Assembly (NCBI GenBank): GCA_900541585.1
Contig: UQKD01000005.1
Span: 1-64,000 of the forward strand
Direction of reading: 5' to 3'
Source: an uncultured Alistipes sp.
GTDB taxonomy: Bacteria; Bacteroidota; Bacteroidia; Bacteroidales; Rikenellaceae
DNA length: 64,000 bases
Under the pieces are notes generated by a model. That model made no database searches, was not told the DNA's origin, and saw only the letters and a list, made by a program, of their open reading frames with translations. The position numbers and the translations under genes are program-made. Below are positions 34,828 through 45,643 of the stretch, one piece after another. Numbering within the stretch: the first letter of the stretch is position 1; every line of letters starts with the position of its first letter.

Positions 34828-35130
34828 ATGAAAAAACTTTTCGCTTTTGCATTCGCCGCAATGATGCTGGCGGGATGCGTCAAATCGCCCCTCGTAGGCG
34901 GAATCTATACCGATGTGAAGGACGGGCTGGCCGTGACGGGCAATGCCGGGTCGAGCAAGGTCGGCACGGCCGAGGCCAAGGGATATGTAGGCGTCGTCGC
35001 TCTGGGCGATGCGAGCATCCAGGCTGCTGCCCGCGAAGCCGGCATCACGCGCATCCACCACGTAGACTACCAGGCCAAGTCCTATGTCGGCGTCTACACG
35101 ATCTACACGATCATCGTCTACGGTGACTAA
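34828..35130 (+). CDS. TRL-like family lipoprotein
   Basis: A 100-residue lipoprotein (MKKLFAFAFAAMMLAGC). The mature part, SPLVGGIYTDVKDGLAVTGNAGSSKVGTAEAKGYVGVVALGDASIQAAAREAGI split over the first 80 residues, fits the TRL-like family, whose role is unknown. It lies one base after def and overlaps the next gene by 8 bases. Confidence 0.85.
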   Translation: MKKLFAFAFAAMMLAGCVKSPLVGGIYTDVKDGLAVTGNAGSSKVGTAEAKGYVGVVALGDASIQAAAREAGITRIHHVDYQAKSYVGVYTIYTIIVYGD

Positions 35131-35641
35131 ACGCTTCCTGCTGGCGGCACTCTGCATCGCCGGAGCCTCGGCGCTCCCGGCGCAGAACATCCGCAGCCAT
35201 TACGTGTCGAAGGCCGAGACCGACGGGGTGATCTATCATACCTTCCCCGTGACGCTTTTCGAGAGTCGCGAGGCGGGCGATCTGACTTTCGACATCACCT
35301 ACAAGGAGCATCGCGGCGGGCGCGCCACGATCAATTTCACGTGCCGCATGGCGCAGGCCGTGCCGGCCGATTCGGTGCGTTTCGCGGCGGACGTGGCGGT
35401 GATGTCCGGCCCGGTGGACAAACTCTACCTCGAACCGGAAAGGAAGGTTTGGAAGCATCGTTACACCTTCGATGCCGACGGGTCGGAACTCTGCGGTTTC
35501 TTCGATGAGCGGGCTTCGCCCGAAGTGACGGTTTACGTCGGGGAAAAGTCGTATGTCTATCGTGCCAAGCGCTCTGCATGGCGCAGTTACGCGCCGATAG
35601 GGTATCGGATCTTCGATATGATTCGTGTAAACGAACAATAG
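35123..35641 (+). CDS. Exported protein of unknown function
   Basis: A 172-residue protein with a signal peptide (VTKRFLLAALCIAGASALPAQ; the GTG start is inferred from it). The mature part is beta-rich (FPVTLFESREAGDLTFDITYK, RATINFTCRM) and has no motif I recognise. The 8-base overlap with the TRL-like gene shows coupling, and both are envelope proteins. Not identified. Confidence 0.7.
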   Translation: MTKRFLLAALCIAGASALPAQNIRSHYVSKAETDGVIYHTFPVTLFESREAGDLTFDITYKEHRGGRATINFTCRMAQAVPADSVRFAADVAVMSGPVDKLYLEPERKVWKHRYTFDADGSELCGFFDERASPEVTVYVGEKSYVYRAKRSAWRSYAPIGYRIFDMIRVNEQ

Positions 35642-35683
35642 TTTTAGATGATTGCGGCACACCTGCCGCACATCCCTCAAATT

Positions 35684-35725
35684 CCCGAATGGGACGTACT
35701 TCAGTACTACCCATCCGGGGATTTT
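35684..35725 (+). terminator. Intrinsic terminator after the def operon
   Basis: Long interrupted stem CCCGAATGGG...GTACT / AGTAC...CCCATCCGGG with a TC loop, then GATTTTTC. A smaller hairpin GCGGCA-CACC-TGCCGC lies just before it (35654-35669). Confidence 0.8.
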
Positions 35726-35780
35726 TCTCGATGCACGGCATCTGCATCCCACTGATCGAAAACGGTTGAGGCCGATCCGC

Positions 35781-35817
35781 AAAAAAACAACCGGACCCGA
35801 AATGAATCGGGTCCGGT
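35781..35817 (-). terminator. Intrinsic terminator of the outer-membrane protein gene
   Basis: Perfect 11-pair stem ACCGGACCCGA / TCGGGTCCGGT with a 6-base loop; on the minus strand it is followed by TGTTTTTTT. Confidence 0.85.
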
Positions 35818-35839
35818 CGCTGTTTTCGGGCGTCTATGG

Positions 35840-36301
35840 TTAGAACTTGTATGCCGCGCCGATGCTGATGACTACGGGATTCTTGCGCCAGTCGTCGAAC
35901 ATGGGCTGCCATTTCAGGCCGGCCGAGAGGTCCCAGTTGCGGGCTACCTCGAAGTCGAAACCGCCGCCGATGTTCAGACCTGCGGCCCATTTGCCGATGT
36001 CGTTGGCCGTGAAGCCGACGGCGGGGTAAACGCTCCAGCCTTCGCTCAAGTGGAAGACGTACTGCGCGTCGACGCTGATGTCGATCGAACAGCCGCTGTG
36101 CAGCAGCGCCATGAGCGACGGTTCGATACGCCAGTTATCCGTGAAACTGTAACGTCCGAATGCACCCAAACCCACCACGGCGTCACCCGTGTTGGTGTAG
36201 ATGTTCATACGCGGGCCGAGCGCCCAGTTGCCTTTGTCCTGCGCCGATGCTGCCGTTACTGCGAACAGCGCGACGATCGCCGTTAAAAGAATTTTTTTCA
36301 T
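35840..36301 (-). CDS. Small outer-membrane beta-barrel protein
   Basis: A 153-residue exported protein (MKKILLTAIVALFAVTAASAQ). The mature part is a row of amphipathic strands (ALGPRMNIYTNTGD, GLGAFGRYSFTDNWRIEPSL, YVFHLSEGWSVYPAVGF, GGGFDFEVARNWDLSAGLKWQ) ending in ...GAAYKF, the C-terminal Phe typical of outer-membrane barrels. Probably an eight-stranded OmpX/OmpW-like barrel; role unknown. Single gene with strong promoter and terminator, suggesting high expression. Confidence 0.85.
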   Translation of the reverse strand: MKKILLTAIVALFAVTAASAQDKGNWALGPRMNIYTNTGDAVVGLGAFGRYSFTDNWRIEPSLMALLHSGCSIDISVDAQYVFHLSEGWSVYPAVGFTANDIGKWAAGLNIGGGFDFEVARNWDLSAGLKWQPMFDDWRKNPVVISIGAAYKF

Positions 36302-36351
36302 GTTTCCGTTTTTTTATATTGAATAAACGTTATTCAAACTGTTTGCCAAAA

Positions 36352-36383
36352 CAAATATAGGAAATTTCCTGGCTGCGGCCAAA
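36352..36383 (-). promoter_or_regulatory. Strong promoter for the outer-membrane protein gene
   Basis: On the minus strand TTTG (36380-36383), a 20-base spacer, TATATTTG (36352-36359); the leader is about 45 nt. Confidence 0.75.
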
Positions 36384-36410
36384 TATATTCAATGAACCCG
36401 ACTTTTTTAT

Positions 36411-36450
36411 AAATAAAAAGGAGGTCCGCGACAATCGGGTGCGGACCTCC
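36411..36450 (-). terminator. Intrinsic terminator of ppdK
   Basis: Perfect 10-pair stem GGAGGTCCGC / GCGGACCTCC with an 11-base loop; on the minus strand it runs into TTTTTATTTA. Confidence 0.85.
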
Positions 36451-36481
36451 GGAGTGTGTCGCCCCGTCGGGGCGTGAAATG

Positions 36482-39211
<2,730 letters not shown>

Positions 39212-39339
39212 AACTTTTTTGGTTTTGAATTATAGTATAAATATAAAAATTTTTTCTTATACCTCTCCTTTGAAGCCGAAAAATTGCGGTGACGTTTCCG
39301 TTACCGCATCCGTAAAATGCATTTCCGTCGAAGGGATTG

Positions 39340-39371
39340 CGAAAATACGAAAACTTTTCGAAATATCCAAA
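39340..39371 (-). promoter_or_regulatory. Probable promoter for ppdK
   Basis: On the minus strand TTTG (39368-39371), a 20-base spacer, TATTTTCG (39340-39347, one mismatch to TAnnTTTG); leader about 120 nt. Confidence 0.5.
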
Positions 39372-39376
39372 AAATT

Positions 39377-40201
39377 CTACCGGATGTAAATGAATACCGG
39401 CAGCGAATAACCGTAGCCGCCGTGATAAACCCCGCGTGAGTAGGTCGTGAAGGGGTTACCGCTCTTTTGGTCAACCAGATAGCGGCGCGCGAAAACGTCG
39501 CCCTCCGAGGTTGTCAGCGCCGTGTCCGCGAGGATGCGGTCGCGCATCTGCCACCGTCCGCCGCGCCGTATGGTGCCCCGTCCGGCCTGTTCGGCGCGCC
39601 GGGTCGCATCGCGCAGTCCCCAGCGTCCGGGGTCGGGGAGATCCGAGCGTCCCAGTACGATCAGTTTCGCGTGCGGGCGCTCTGCGCGCAGGTCCTTCAC
39701 GACCCACCGGGCCATGCGCGCGTCGCCGCACAGCGCCAGCCCCACGGTGTCGTGTCCGAGTTCGCCCTCGACGTAGAGGTAGCGGCGTCCCGGTTCGTCG
39801 TAGGTCGGGTAGAAGAGGTCCCCGTAGTAGAGCAACGCAAAATCCATTCCGTCGAGTGAATTGAGCGTGCGGTGGAGGTAGGAGTATTCGCCCCGGCAGG
39901 CGGCGGCGATGTCGCGGACGACCTGTTCGTTTTCGACGCTCCACAGGGCGACCAGGGGCAGGGCCATCGAGTCGATCACGGCCGCCGTATTGCGGATTTT
40001 GCGTTCGTAACGCTCTGCGGTCCAATGCAGACGGCCTTCTGGCGTATAATCTGCGTCGTCGTAGAAAAGCGCCGGGAGGGTGTCGTAAATCCGGTCCACG
40101 TCGTAGAAGGCGATGCCGACGGGCCGTTGCCCGAGGGCGGCACAGCATCCGGCGCAGAGCAGGGCGGCCGTTATCAGTCGGCGGATCTTCACGTCCGACA
40201 T
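39377..40201 (-). CDS. Exported endonuclease/exonuclease/phosphatase-fold protein, catalytic residues lost
   Basis: A 274-residue exported protein (signal peptide to about residue 24). It follows the secreted Bacteroidota EEP-domain nuclease pattern: YDVDRIYDT, DYTPEGRLHWTAERYERKI, GRWQMRDRI, FTTYSRGVYHGGY. The catalytic positions are changed, however: the usual E-V-EN is SVEN (Ser88), NHWPSR is CGDARM (about 158), GDFN is GRSD (184-187) and SDH near the end is GYS (264-266). It is therefore probably not an active nuclease. Its ATG directly abuts the stop of the XRE gene. Confidence 0.75.
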   Translation of the reverse strand: MSDVKIRRLITAALLCAGCCAALGQRPVGIAFYDVDRIYDTLPALFYDDADYTPEGRLHWTAERYERKIRNTAAVIDSMALPLVALWSVENEQVVRDIAAACRGEYSYLHRTLNSLDGMDFALLYYGDLFYPTYDEPGRRYLYVEGELGHDTVGLALCGDARMARWVVKDLRAERPHAKLIVLGRSDLPDPGRWGLRDATRRAEQAGRGTIRRGGRWQMRDRILADTALTTSEGDVFARRYLVDQKSGNPFTTYSRGVYHGGYGYSLPVFIYIR

Positions 40202-40441
40202 TCAGAGCGGTTTTTCGGGCAGGAAATCGCGGGGCGAGCAGCCCAGGAATTTGGCGATTTCGTTGATGTGGTTGAGGTTGTATTTCGAAGGACTTTTGGG
40301 GCTTTCCACTTGGCTGATAAATCCGTCGCTCACCCCGATTCCGTAAGCTAAAGTCGCTTGTGAAACACGTTGAGCCATCCGCTCTTTGCGGACAGCTGCA
40401 CTGACATATTTATCGAATGCGCTTTTCGGTTTCACAAACAT
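40202..40441 (-). CDS. XRE-family helix-turn-helix regulator
   Basis: A 79-residue DNA-binding protein: RKERMAQRVSQATLAYGIGVSDGFISQVE forms the HTH (shown in two parts: VSQATLAYGIGVS and DGFISQVESPK), followed by YNLNHINEIAKFLGCSPRDF. Only a DNA-binding domain is present. It precedes the EEP-like gene with no gap (TGA then ATG), so the two are an operon, next to the palindrome-rich region. The target is unknown. Confidence 0.85.
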   Translation of the reverse strand: MFVKPKSAFDKYVSAAVRKERMAQRVSQATLAYGIGVSDGFISQVESPKSPSKYNLNHINEIAKFLGCSPRDFLPEKPL

Positions 40442-40671
40442 CTGTTTAGATATTGTAAAACTAAAAAAGATGCCAGAGTAAAAATTTAGTTATAACTTAA
40501 ATTCGCTTACGTATAGGTAGATGTTTTATCTCTTTTATCGGTTTTATGGACATTTTGTGTTTCGTTCGCCCCAGCCCCCCCCCTGGGGACGAACGACGGA
40601 TCGCCGGGCGATCCGGGTGTGTTGCCGCTTTTTGGTCGGCAGTTAGCCGCGGTCTTCGCCCGCGGGTTGTA

Positions 40672-40697
40672 GCTACCTTTTGATGTCAAAAGGTAGC
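40672..40697. repeat. Perfect 12-base palindrome
   Basis: GCTACCTTTTGA, two bases, then TCAAAAGGTAGC. It marks one end of the palindrome-rich core; a similar palindrome ends it at 41163-41186. Confidence 0.8.
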
Positions 40698-41162
40698 ACC
40701 AAAACCATCCGCATGTCGCTTTCGCGGGACCGTCGCTCGGCTGCGCTAAAACGGGCGCCTTCGCGGGTTTGCGGCGCAAAGGAATGCGCCGCTTCGACTG
40801 TGGCGGCTCGGCAAAGCAAGCTTTGCTCTCGCCTGCTGGACGTCGTTGCGAGCAAACCGGCCCCGTTTTTTAACGCTCCGCCTTCGCGCCGTTCTTTTTC
40901 CGCTGCAAGCGATAATGCGGCGGTTTAAAACCGCTTCCAGAGGCGATGGCCGGATGCTGCGTTTCCGATCCGGTTGCTGTGCCTTCTCTCACGCCGCCGT
41001 TGGCGGCGCAGGATTCCGGCCCGATGCCGGAGCCGTCAAACGAAGGCCCGGCTAAAAGTGGCAGGAAACGGGGCAGGGGCGCGTGCGCCCCCGCGAATAG
41101 GCGCCCGTTTCGAACGTTAGACGGGACCGAAGTAGGCGAAGGCATCCGCCGGAGAGTTTTTG

Positions 41163-41186
41163 GTACTTTTTGCAGCCAAAAAGTAC
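41163..41186. repeat. Perfect 10-base palindrome
   Basis: GTACTTTTTG, CAGC, CAAAAAGTAC. Similar in design to 40672-40697 (a TAC-plus-T-run arm), so the two may bound one element. Confidence 0.8.
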
Positions 41187-41372
41187 ATAACCCTCCGCGG
41201 GGAAAAATCGCGGTTAACCACCGATCAAAAAACGGTAATATTCCTGGGGCAAAGACACATTCCGTTTTGGACACTTTTTACCTTTCAAAAAGGGTTCCGA
41301 TGCCTGAAAAACAACCGGCCCTTCACGCCGAAGCGCAAAGAGCCGGAGAATATTGCTGGAATGTCCGGACGG

Positions 41373-42452
41373 CTATCTGATTCCGTATTTGCGGAGTATC
41401 TTCCGGATGCGGGGCAGCCGCTCCGAGATCATGCGGTCGTAGCCCAGGTCGGAACCGTGGTCGCAGTCGATGGTCCCTTCGGAGTCCTTGCCGTAGTACC
41501 ACTCGCCGTCGAGGAAATAGACGTTGTCGTATTGTTTTGCCAGCCGCCGCATCATTCGGTCGGCGGTGTCGATCCGCTCGCGGTGGAACTGTGCGGCTTC
41601 TTTGTTGAAATTGCCTGCGGCGTGCCAGTGGGTCTGCATGAAAATCAGCGGTTTGTCGGGGTGGGCCTTGACGAGTGTCGCGACGAATGCGTCGAGACGG
41701 TCCCGGATCATGGCCGCAGAGGGGTTCGAGAAGGCGTCGAAGAGAAAGGCGTCGGCGTCGGTCTCGGCGAGCAGCCGGGCGAATTCGGGCTGGAGCATAC
41801 TGTTGCCGCTGTATCCCAGGTTGACGAATTCGATGCCTGTCATACGGCTCATGCGCGCCGGGTAGGCCATTCCGGGGCGGCTGGCCGAAGCTCCGTGGGT
41901 AATGCTCGACCCGAAGACGATGACACGGTGTTTGTAGGGCGATGCGAGCGGTGTGACGGAGGCGTCTTCGTCCACGCCGATCTCCAGCGTCAGCAGTTCG
42001 CTCCATGTCGGCAGATAGAGCATGCACTCCCGGGTCTCGCGGTCCATGTGTTCGATGATGGCGCTGCTGTGCCGGCCGGTCGCTTCCGGGCCGGGCCGCG
42101 ACGCACCGGCCATTGTCCAAATTCCGTCTTTGCGGATATAAAGGTCCATGCCGCGTTGCAGGACGGGACTCATGTTCCAGCCGTAGTTGCGTGGGGTTGT
42201 GGTCCAGCGGGCTTCGATCCGGCGGCTGTCGGTGGTGAAAAGTACCGCTACGCCGGCCGGATAGCCGCAATAGCGGCGGATGGTGGCGTTGTCGAAATGG
42301 TAGCGTGTCGTGTCGACCCGGTAGTAGGGGTGTCCCTCCATCGGGCAGGTGCGGCCGATGATGGTCAGCGTCGAGGCGTCGACGTACTTTTGGGCTGTCG
42401 CCGTGTGCAGGGACAGGACTCCGGCGGCGATAAGTGCAAAGTGTTTTATCAT
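41373..42452 (-). CDS. Secreted SGNH/GDSL hydrolase
   Basis: A 359-residue exported esterase-like protein (signal peptide ending HTATAQ). The N-terminal ~170 residues form the beta-rich SGNH accessory domain (YYRVDTTRYHF, WNMSPVLQRGMDLYI). The catalytic domain has VIVFGSSITHGAS (Ser), NLGYSGNSM (Gly/Asn) and DHGSDLGYDRMISE near the end (Asp, His). It likely deacylates sugars in the periplasm; the substrate is unknown. Last gene of rimM-CPBP-mnmA-SGNH, 32 bases after mnmA. Confidence 0.88.
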   Translation of the reverse strand: MIKHFALIAAGVLSLHTATAQKYVDASTLTIIGRTCPMEGHPYYRVDTTRYHFDNATIRRYCGYPAGVAVLFTTDSRRIEARWTTTPRNYGWNMSPVLQRGMDLYIRKDGIWTMAGASRPGPEATGRHSSAIIEHMDRETRECMLYLPTWSELLTLEIGVDEDASVTPLASPYKHRVIVFGSSITHGASASRPGMAYPARMSRMTGIEFVNLGYSGNSMLQPEFARLLAETDADAFLFDAFSNPSAAMIRDRLDAFVATLVKAHPDKPLIFMQTHWHAAGNFNKEAAQFHRERIDTADRMMRRLAKQYDNVYFLDGEWYYGKDSEGTIDCDHGSDLGYDRMISERLPRIRKILRKYGIR

Positions 42453-42484
42453 AGAGGTTTCAGTTTGGTCGGTTTTCAGTTCGG

Positions 42485-43684
42485 TCAGCCTTCGATCACG
42501 CCCGAGCCGATCAGTTCGTCGCCGTCGTACCACACCGCGAACTGTCCGGGGGTGATGCCCCGCTGGGGCCGGTCGAAAACGAGGTAAGCCCCTTCGTCGC
42601 GGACGAACAGCCGCGCGCCCTGCAACGGCTGGCGGTAACGGATGCGGACGGAGAAGCGGGCGCTCTGCCCGGCGGTCAGCTCCCGCGCGGGGTTCACCCA
42701 GTGGATTTCGCCGGGCGCGATGTGCAGCGCGGGGCGCCACAGTCCGGGGTGGGCGTCGCCTTCGCCGACCCAGATCACATTCTGTGTGGTGTCCGTGGCG
42801 AGGATGAACAGCGACTCCTTGCGGCCCCCGATGCCGAGTCCCTTGCGCTGTCCGATGGTGTAGTAATGGGCGCCGTTGTGCTCGCCGATCTTCTTGCCGT
42901 CGCGCACGGTGTAGCGCCACGGTTCGGCCAGCGCCGCGAGTTGTCCCGTCGTCGGCTCGCCCTCCGCCGGGGCGGCCTCACGCGCGTATTTCGGCCATGC
43001 GGGGAGTATTTCGTGGACGTTGCCCTTTTTCGGGGCGAGTTTCTGCTGGAGGAAGGTCGGCAGGTCGACCTTGCCCACGAAGCAGATGCCCTGCGAATCC
43101 TTGCGTTTGGCCGTGGCGAGGCCCTGCTCCTCGGCGATGCGCCGCACCTCGGGTTTCAGCAGTCCGCCGACGGGAAACAGCGCCCGGCGCAACTGCTCCT
43201 GCGAAAGCTGGCAGAGGAAATAGCTCTGGTCCTTGTTGGGGTCGCTTCCCGCGAGCAGTTTATGGATCGTCCTTCCGTCGGGCAGCGTCTCCTCGGCCTT
43301 GCGGCAGTAGTGGCCCGTGGCGACGTAGTCGGCGCCCAGCTTCAGCGCCTCGCGCAGGAAGACGTCGAATTTGATCTCGCGGTTGCACAGCACGTCGGGA
43401 TTGGGCGTGCGGCCCCGTTCGTACTCCGCGAACATATAGTCCACGACGCGCGCGCGGTAGTCCTCCGAAAGGTCGACCACGTGCAGCGCGATGTCGAGTT
43501 TCCTGGCCACGAGTTCGGCGAAAACCCGGTCGTCGTGCCAGGGACAGTCACCTTCGAGCGTTCCCGTCGTGTCGTGCCAGTTGATCATGAAGAGTCCCAC
43601 GACCTCGTGCCCCTGCTGTTTGAGGAGCCAGGCCGCGACGGACGAATCCACGCCGCCCGAAAGTCCGATTACCACCCGTGCCAT
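42485..43684 (-). CDS. mnmA: tRNA 2-thiouridylase MnmA
   Basis: A 399-residue enzyme that thiolates U34 of tRNA-Lys/Glu/Gln. The PP-loop IGLSGGVDSSVAAWLL is at the N-terminus; catalytic cysteines lie in NPDVLCNREIKF and SQGICFVG; the C-terminal barrel (HYYTIGQRKGLGIGG) completes the family pattern. It starts 1 base after the CPBP-like gene. Confidence 0.96.
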   Translation of the reverse strand: MARVVIGLSGGVDSSVAAWLLKQQGHEVVGLFMINWHDTTGTLEGDCPWHDDRVFAELVARKLDIALHVVDLSEDYRARVVDYMFAEYERGRTPNPDVLCNREIKFDVFLREALKLGADYVATGHYCRKAEETLPDGRTIHKLLAGSDPNKDQSYFLCQLSQEQLRRALFPVGGLLKPEVRRIAEEQGLATAKRKDSQGICFVGKVDLPTFLQQKLAPKKGNVHEILPAWPKYAREAAPAEGEPTTGQLAALAEPWRYTVRDGKKIGEHNGAHYYTIGQRKGLGIGGRKESLFILATDTTQNVIWVGEGDAHPGLWRPALHIAPGEIHWVNPARELTAGQSARFSVRIRYRQPLQGARLFVRDEGAYLVFDRPQRGITPGQFAVWYDGDELIGSGVIEG

Positions 43685-43685
43685 A

Positions 43686-44177
43686 TCAGATAATGAAAGC
43701 GATTGCGTTGTTCGATGCGTGTATGAGGAATACGAGCCAGAATGCCTGGGCGAAGCCCCGCCGTTCGAAACGGCTCAAATAGGCGAAAGCCCAAATCAGC
43801 CCTGTGACGAGCATGCAGGCCAGGTAGGCCGGACCCGCCTGGTGTCCGCTGCCGAAAACCCCGGCCGAGAAGATGACCGGCCACCAGAATGACCGGGGCA
43901 GCGCCTTGCGCACGAGCCAGATGACCAGCGCCTGCGCGACGAGTGTTTCCGCGAGCGGCGCGACGATGACGACGACGAACCAGCCGATGCGCCGGGCGCG
44001 TTCGGGATCTATGTCCGCATCCTCGATTCCCGTCGTGACGCCGAACAGCAGGAGGGCGGTTGCCTTGGCGGCGAACGAGACGATGAATACCAGTGCGGCG
44101 AATTTCCATCCCGGCATGCGTCCCAGTGCGATGCGCCACCTTTGCAGCAGGCGGCCTGCGGTGAATTTTCCCTTCAT
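43686..44177 (-). CDS. CPBP-like membrane protein with degenerate protease motif
   Basis: A 163-residue protein with about four membrane segments. It keeps the overall CPBP/CAAX-protease (ABI) layout: motif 1 region APLAETLVAQ, VFGSGHQAG (His112) and LIHASNNAIAF (His153, Asn157). In the usual EExxxR motif the second Glu is Thr and the Arg is Gln, so activity is doubtful. Its ATG overlaps the rimM stop (ATGA), within a translation/tRNA-modification operon. Confidence 0.75.
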   Translation of the reverse strand: MKGKFTAGRLLQRWRIALGRMPGWKFAALVFIVSFAAKATALLLFGVTTGIEDADIDPERARRIGWFVVVIVAPLAETLVAQALVIWLVRKALPRSFWWPVIFSAGVFGSGHQAGPAYLACMLVTGLIWAFAYLSRFERRGFAQAFWLVFLIHASNNAIAFII

Positions 44178-44737
44178 CGGTCCAGGTCGATCAGTCCTTC
44201 GGGAAGTACCAGGTGCATCGTGCGCCCCTCGAAGTCGATGCGGGCGATGAACTCCTCGACGGCGGGGACCAGCACCTGCCGTCCGCCGATCTCCAGTTCG
44301 AACAGCGGATTGGCGTCGCTGTCGTAGTAGTCGGTGAGCGTGCCTTCGAATTTCCCGGAGGCGCGGGGGCCGGCTTCGGCGGCGGTTTCCGCCCCTCCGG
44401 ACGAGGCTCCGGCCTCTTCGGCCACGACCGCGAAGCCGATCAGGTCCTCGAGGTAAAACTCGTCGTCGTCCTCCTCGCCGTTCAGTTCGATGCGGAATTC
44501 CAGCCCCACGAGTTCCTGCGCCCTGCGCTCGGTGTCGAAATCGGCGAACGTGGCGGTGGCGCCCGACTGGCCGCGGCGTTCGAAACGCTCGCACCAGAGC
44601 GGGACCTCCAGTGCGTCGATGGTGACACGCAGCGGGGTGTCGGTCGTGAAATCCTCGGGGAAAGCGGGGTAGAGCGAGAGCATCACTCCGCCCTCCGTGC
44701 CGAAAAGTTTGTTGATTCTGCCTGCGGGAACGATCAT
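44174..44737 (-). CDS. rimM: Ribosome maturation factor RimM
   Basis: A 187-residue 30S assembly factor that binds S19. The N-terminal RimM domain begins AGRINKLFGTEGGVMLSLYP and the C-terminal PRC-barrel includes YYDSDANPLFEIG-type sequence and VLVPAVEEFIARIDFEGRTM with the ending LPEGLIDL. It lies downstream of rpsP, as in many bacteria, but a terminator sits between them. Confidence 0.93.
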   Translation of the reverse strand: MIVPAGRINKLFGTEGGVMLSLYPAFPEDFTTDTPLRVTIDALEVPLWCERFERRGQSGATATFADFDTERRAQELVGLEFRIELNGEEDDDEFYLEDLIGFAVVAEEAGASSGGAETAAEAGPRASGKFEGTLTDYYDSDANPLFELEIGGRQVLVPAVEEFIARIDFEGRTMHLVLPEGLIDLDR

Positions 44738-44762
44738 GTCGGTTGAATTATGGCGTAAAAAT

Positions 44763-44802
44763 ACAAAAAAAACGGTAATCTCCCGGACGGAAGTTTACCG
44801 TT
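44763..44802 (-). terminator. Intrinsic terminator after rpsP
   Basis: Stem AACGGTAA / TTACCGTT with a 16-base loop; on the minus strand it is followed by eight T in TTTTTTTTGTATTTTTA. It lies between rpsP and rimM, so rimM expression relies on read-through or its own promoter. Confidence 0.75.
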
Positions 44803-44850
44803 TTATGCGGATTGGGAAACGTCTTGCTGCGCTTCCTCCCCTGTGTCGCC

Positions 44851-45408
44851 TTATTCGGCGGCGGGAGCTTCCGGAGCGGCCTCTTCGGCAGCAGCCTCCG
44901 CAGTCTCGGCAGCGGCAGTTTCCGCGGCCTCACGGGCGGCAGCCTCGGCAGCGGCCTTCTTCTCGGCGATTGCGGCAGCGCGCTCCTCCTTGATCTTGGC
45001 CTCGGCAGCCAGACGTGCCTTCTCGGCCGACTTGGCGTCGGTCATCAGCTTGTTGGTCTTGGCCTCGATCTTGCCGGCTTTGGCTTCCATCCACTTGTTG
45101 AAGCGGGCTTCTGCCTCGGTCTCGGTGAACGCACCCTTGGCGACGCCGCCCAGCAGGTGTTTCTTGTACATTACGCCCTTGTACGAGAGGATAGCCCGAC
45201 AAGTATCCGTAGGTTGTGCGCCTTTCTGTAACCAATCCAGGGCTTTCTCGAAGTCCAGATCAATCGTAGCAGGATTCGTGTTGGGGTTGTAGGTTCCCAA
45301 CTTCTCGATGAATTTACCATCACGTGGCGCTCTGCTATCTGCGGCAACGATGTGATAGAAGGCATAACCCTTCTTACCGTGACGTGCCAGACGAATTTTA
45401 ACAGCCAT
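44851..45408 (-). CDS. rpsP: 30S ribosomal protein S16 with long Ala/Glu/Lys tail
   Basis: The first ~85 residues are S16: [39 protein letters not shown] and [21 protein letters not shown]. The remaining ~100 residues are a charged, alanine-rich, probably helical tail ([19 protein letters not shown]..., ending in repeated AAE units). S16 is usually 80-90 residues; long tails occur in Bacteroidota. It has a perfect promoter. Confidence 0.95.
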   Translation of the reverse strand: MAVKIRLARHGKKGYAFYHIVAADSRAPRDGKFIEKLGTYNPNTNPATIDLDFEKALDWLQKGAQPTDTCRAILSYKGVMYKKHLLGGVAKGAFTETEAEARFNKWMEAKAGKIEAKTNKLMTDAKSAEKARLAAEAKIKEERAAAIAEKKAAAEAAAREAAETAAAETAEAAAEEAAPEAPAAE

Positions 45409-45470
45409 TTGCTATAAAATTTTGTTGTAATTAATAAAAAAACGCTCACCCCTTCGGGCTTTTAAGCCTG

Positions 45471-45501
45471 CAAATGTAGGGAAAATATTCCGCCCGGCAA
45501 A
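45471..45501 (-). promoter_or_regulatory. Strong promoter for rpsP
   Basis: On the minus strand TTTG (45498-45501), a 19-base spacer, TACATTTG (45471-45478). Leader about 60 nt. Confidence 0.8.
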
Positions 45502-45592
45502 ATAAATGCCGTAAAAAACTGCATTTCACGGCTGTGCCGGGATCATTCGGGCGAATGAAGCGGGCCGCTGCGGATTGCCGCGGGACGGGGCG

Positions 45593-45638
45593 GAAAGAAA
45601 AGACGGATGGAATTCAATTGCCTGAAAACCAATCCGTC
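45593..45638 (-). terminator. Terminator after tRNA-Arg
   Basis: On the minus strand GACGGAT pairs with ATCCGTC across a 23-base loop, followed by TTTTCTTTCC. It begins 6 bases after the tRNA 3' end. Confidence 0.6.
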
Positions 45639-45643
45639 CGTTG

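Larger units (their letters stand above)
40442..41372. repeat. Gene-free 0.9 kb region with many palindromes
   Basis: No credible gene on either strand, yet many perfect or near-perfect inverted repeats: 40563-40596 (GTTCG/CGAAC and CCCCAG/CTGGGG around a C9 run), 40598-40614 (GGATCGC/GCGATCC), 40637-40655 (CCGCGG pair), 40672-40697, 40771-40792 (GCGGCGCA/TGCGCCGC), 40811-40826 (GCAAAGC/GCTTTGC), 40920-40934 (GCGGTTT/AAACCGC), 40992-41008 (CGCCGCC/GGCGGCG) and 41163-41186. It is GC-rich over much of its length. It may be an interspersed repeat element, a structured RNA or a remnant. Confidence 0.6.
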
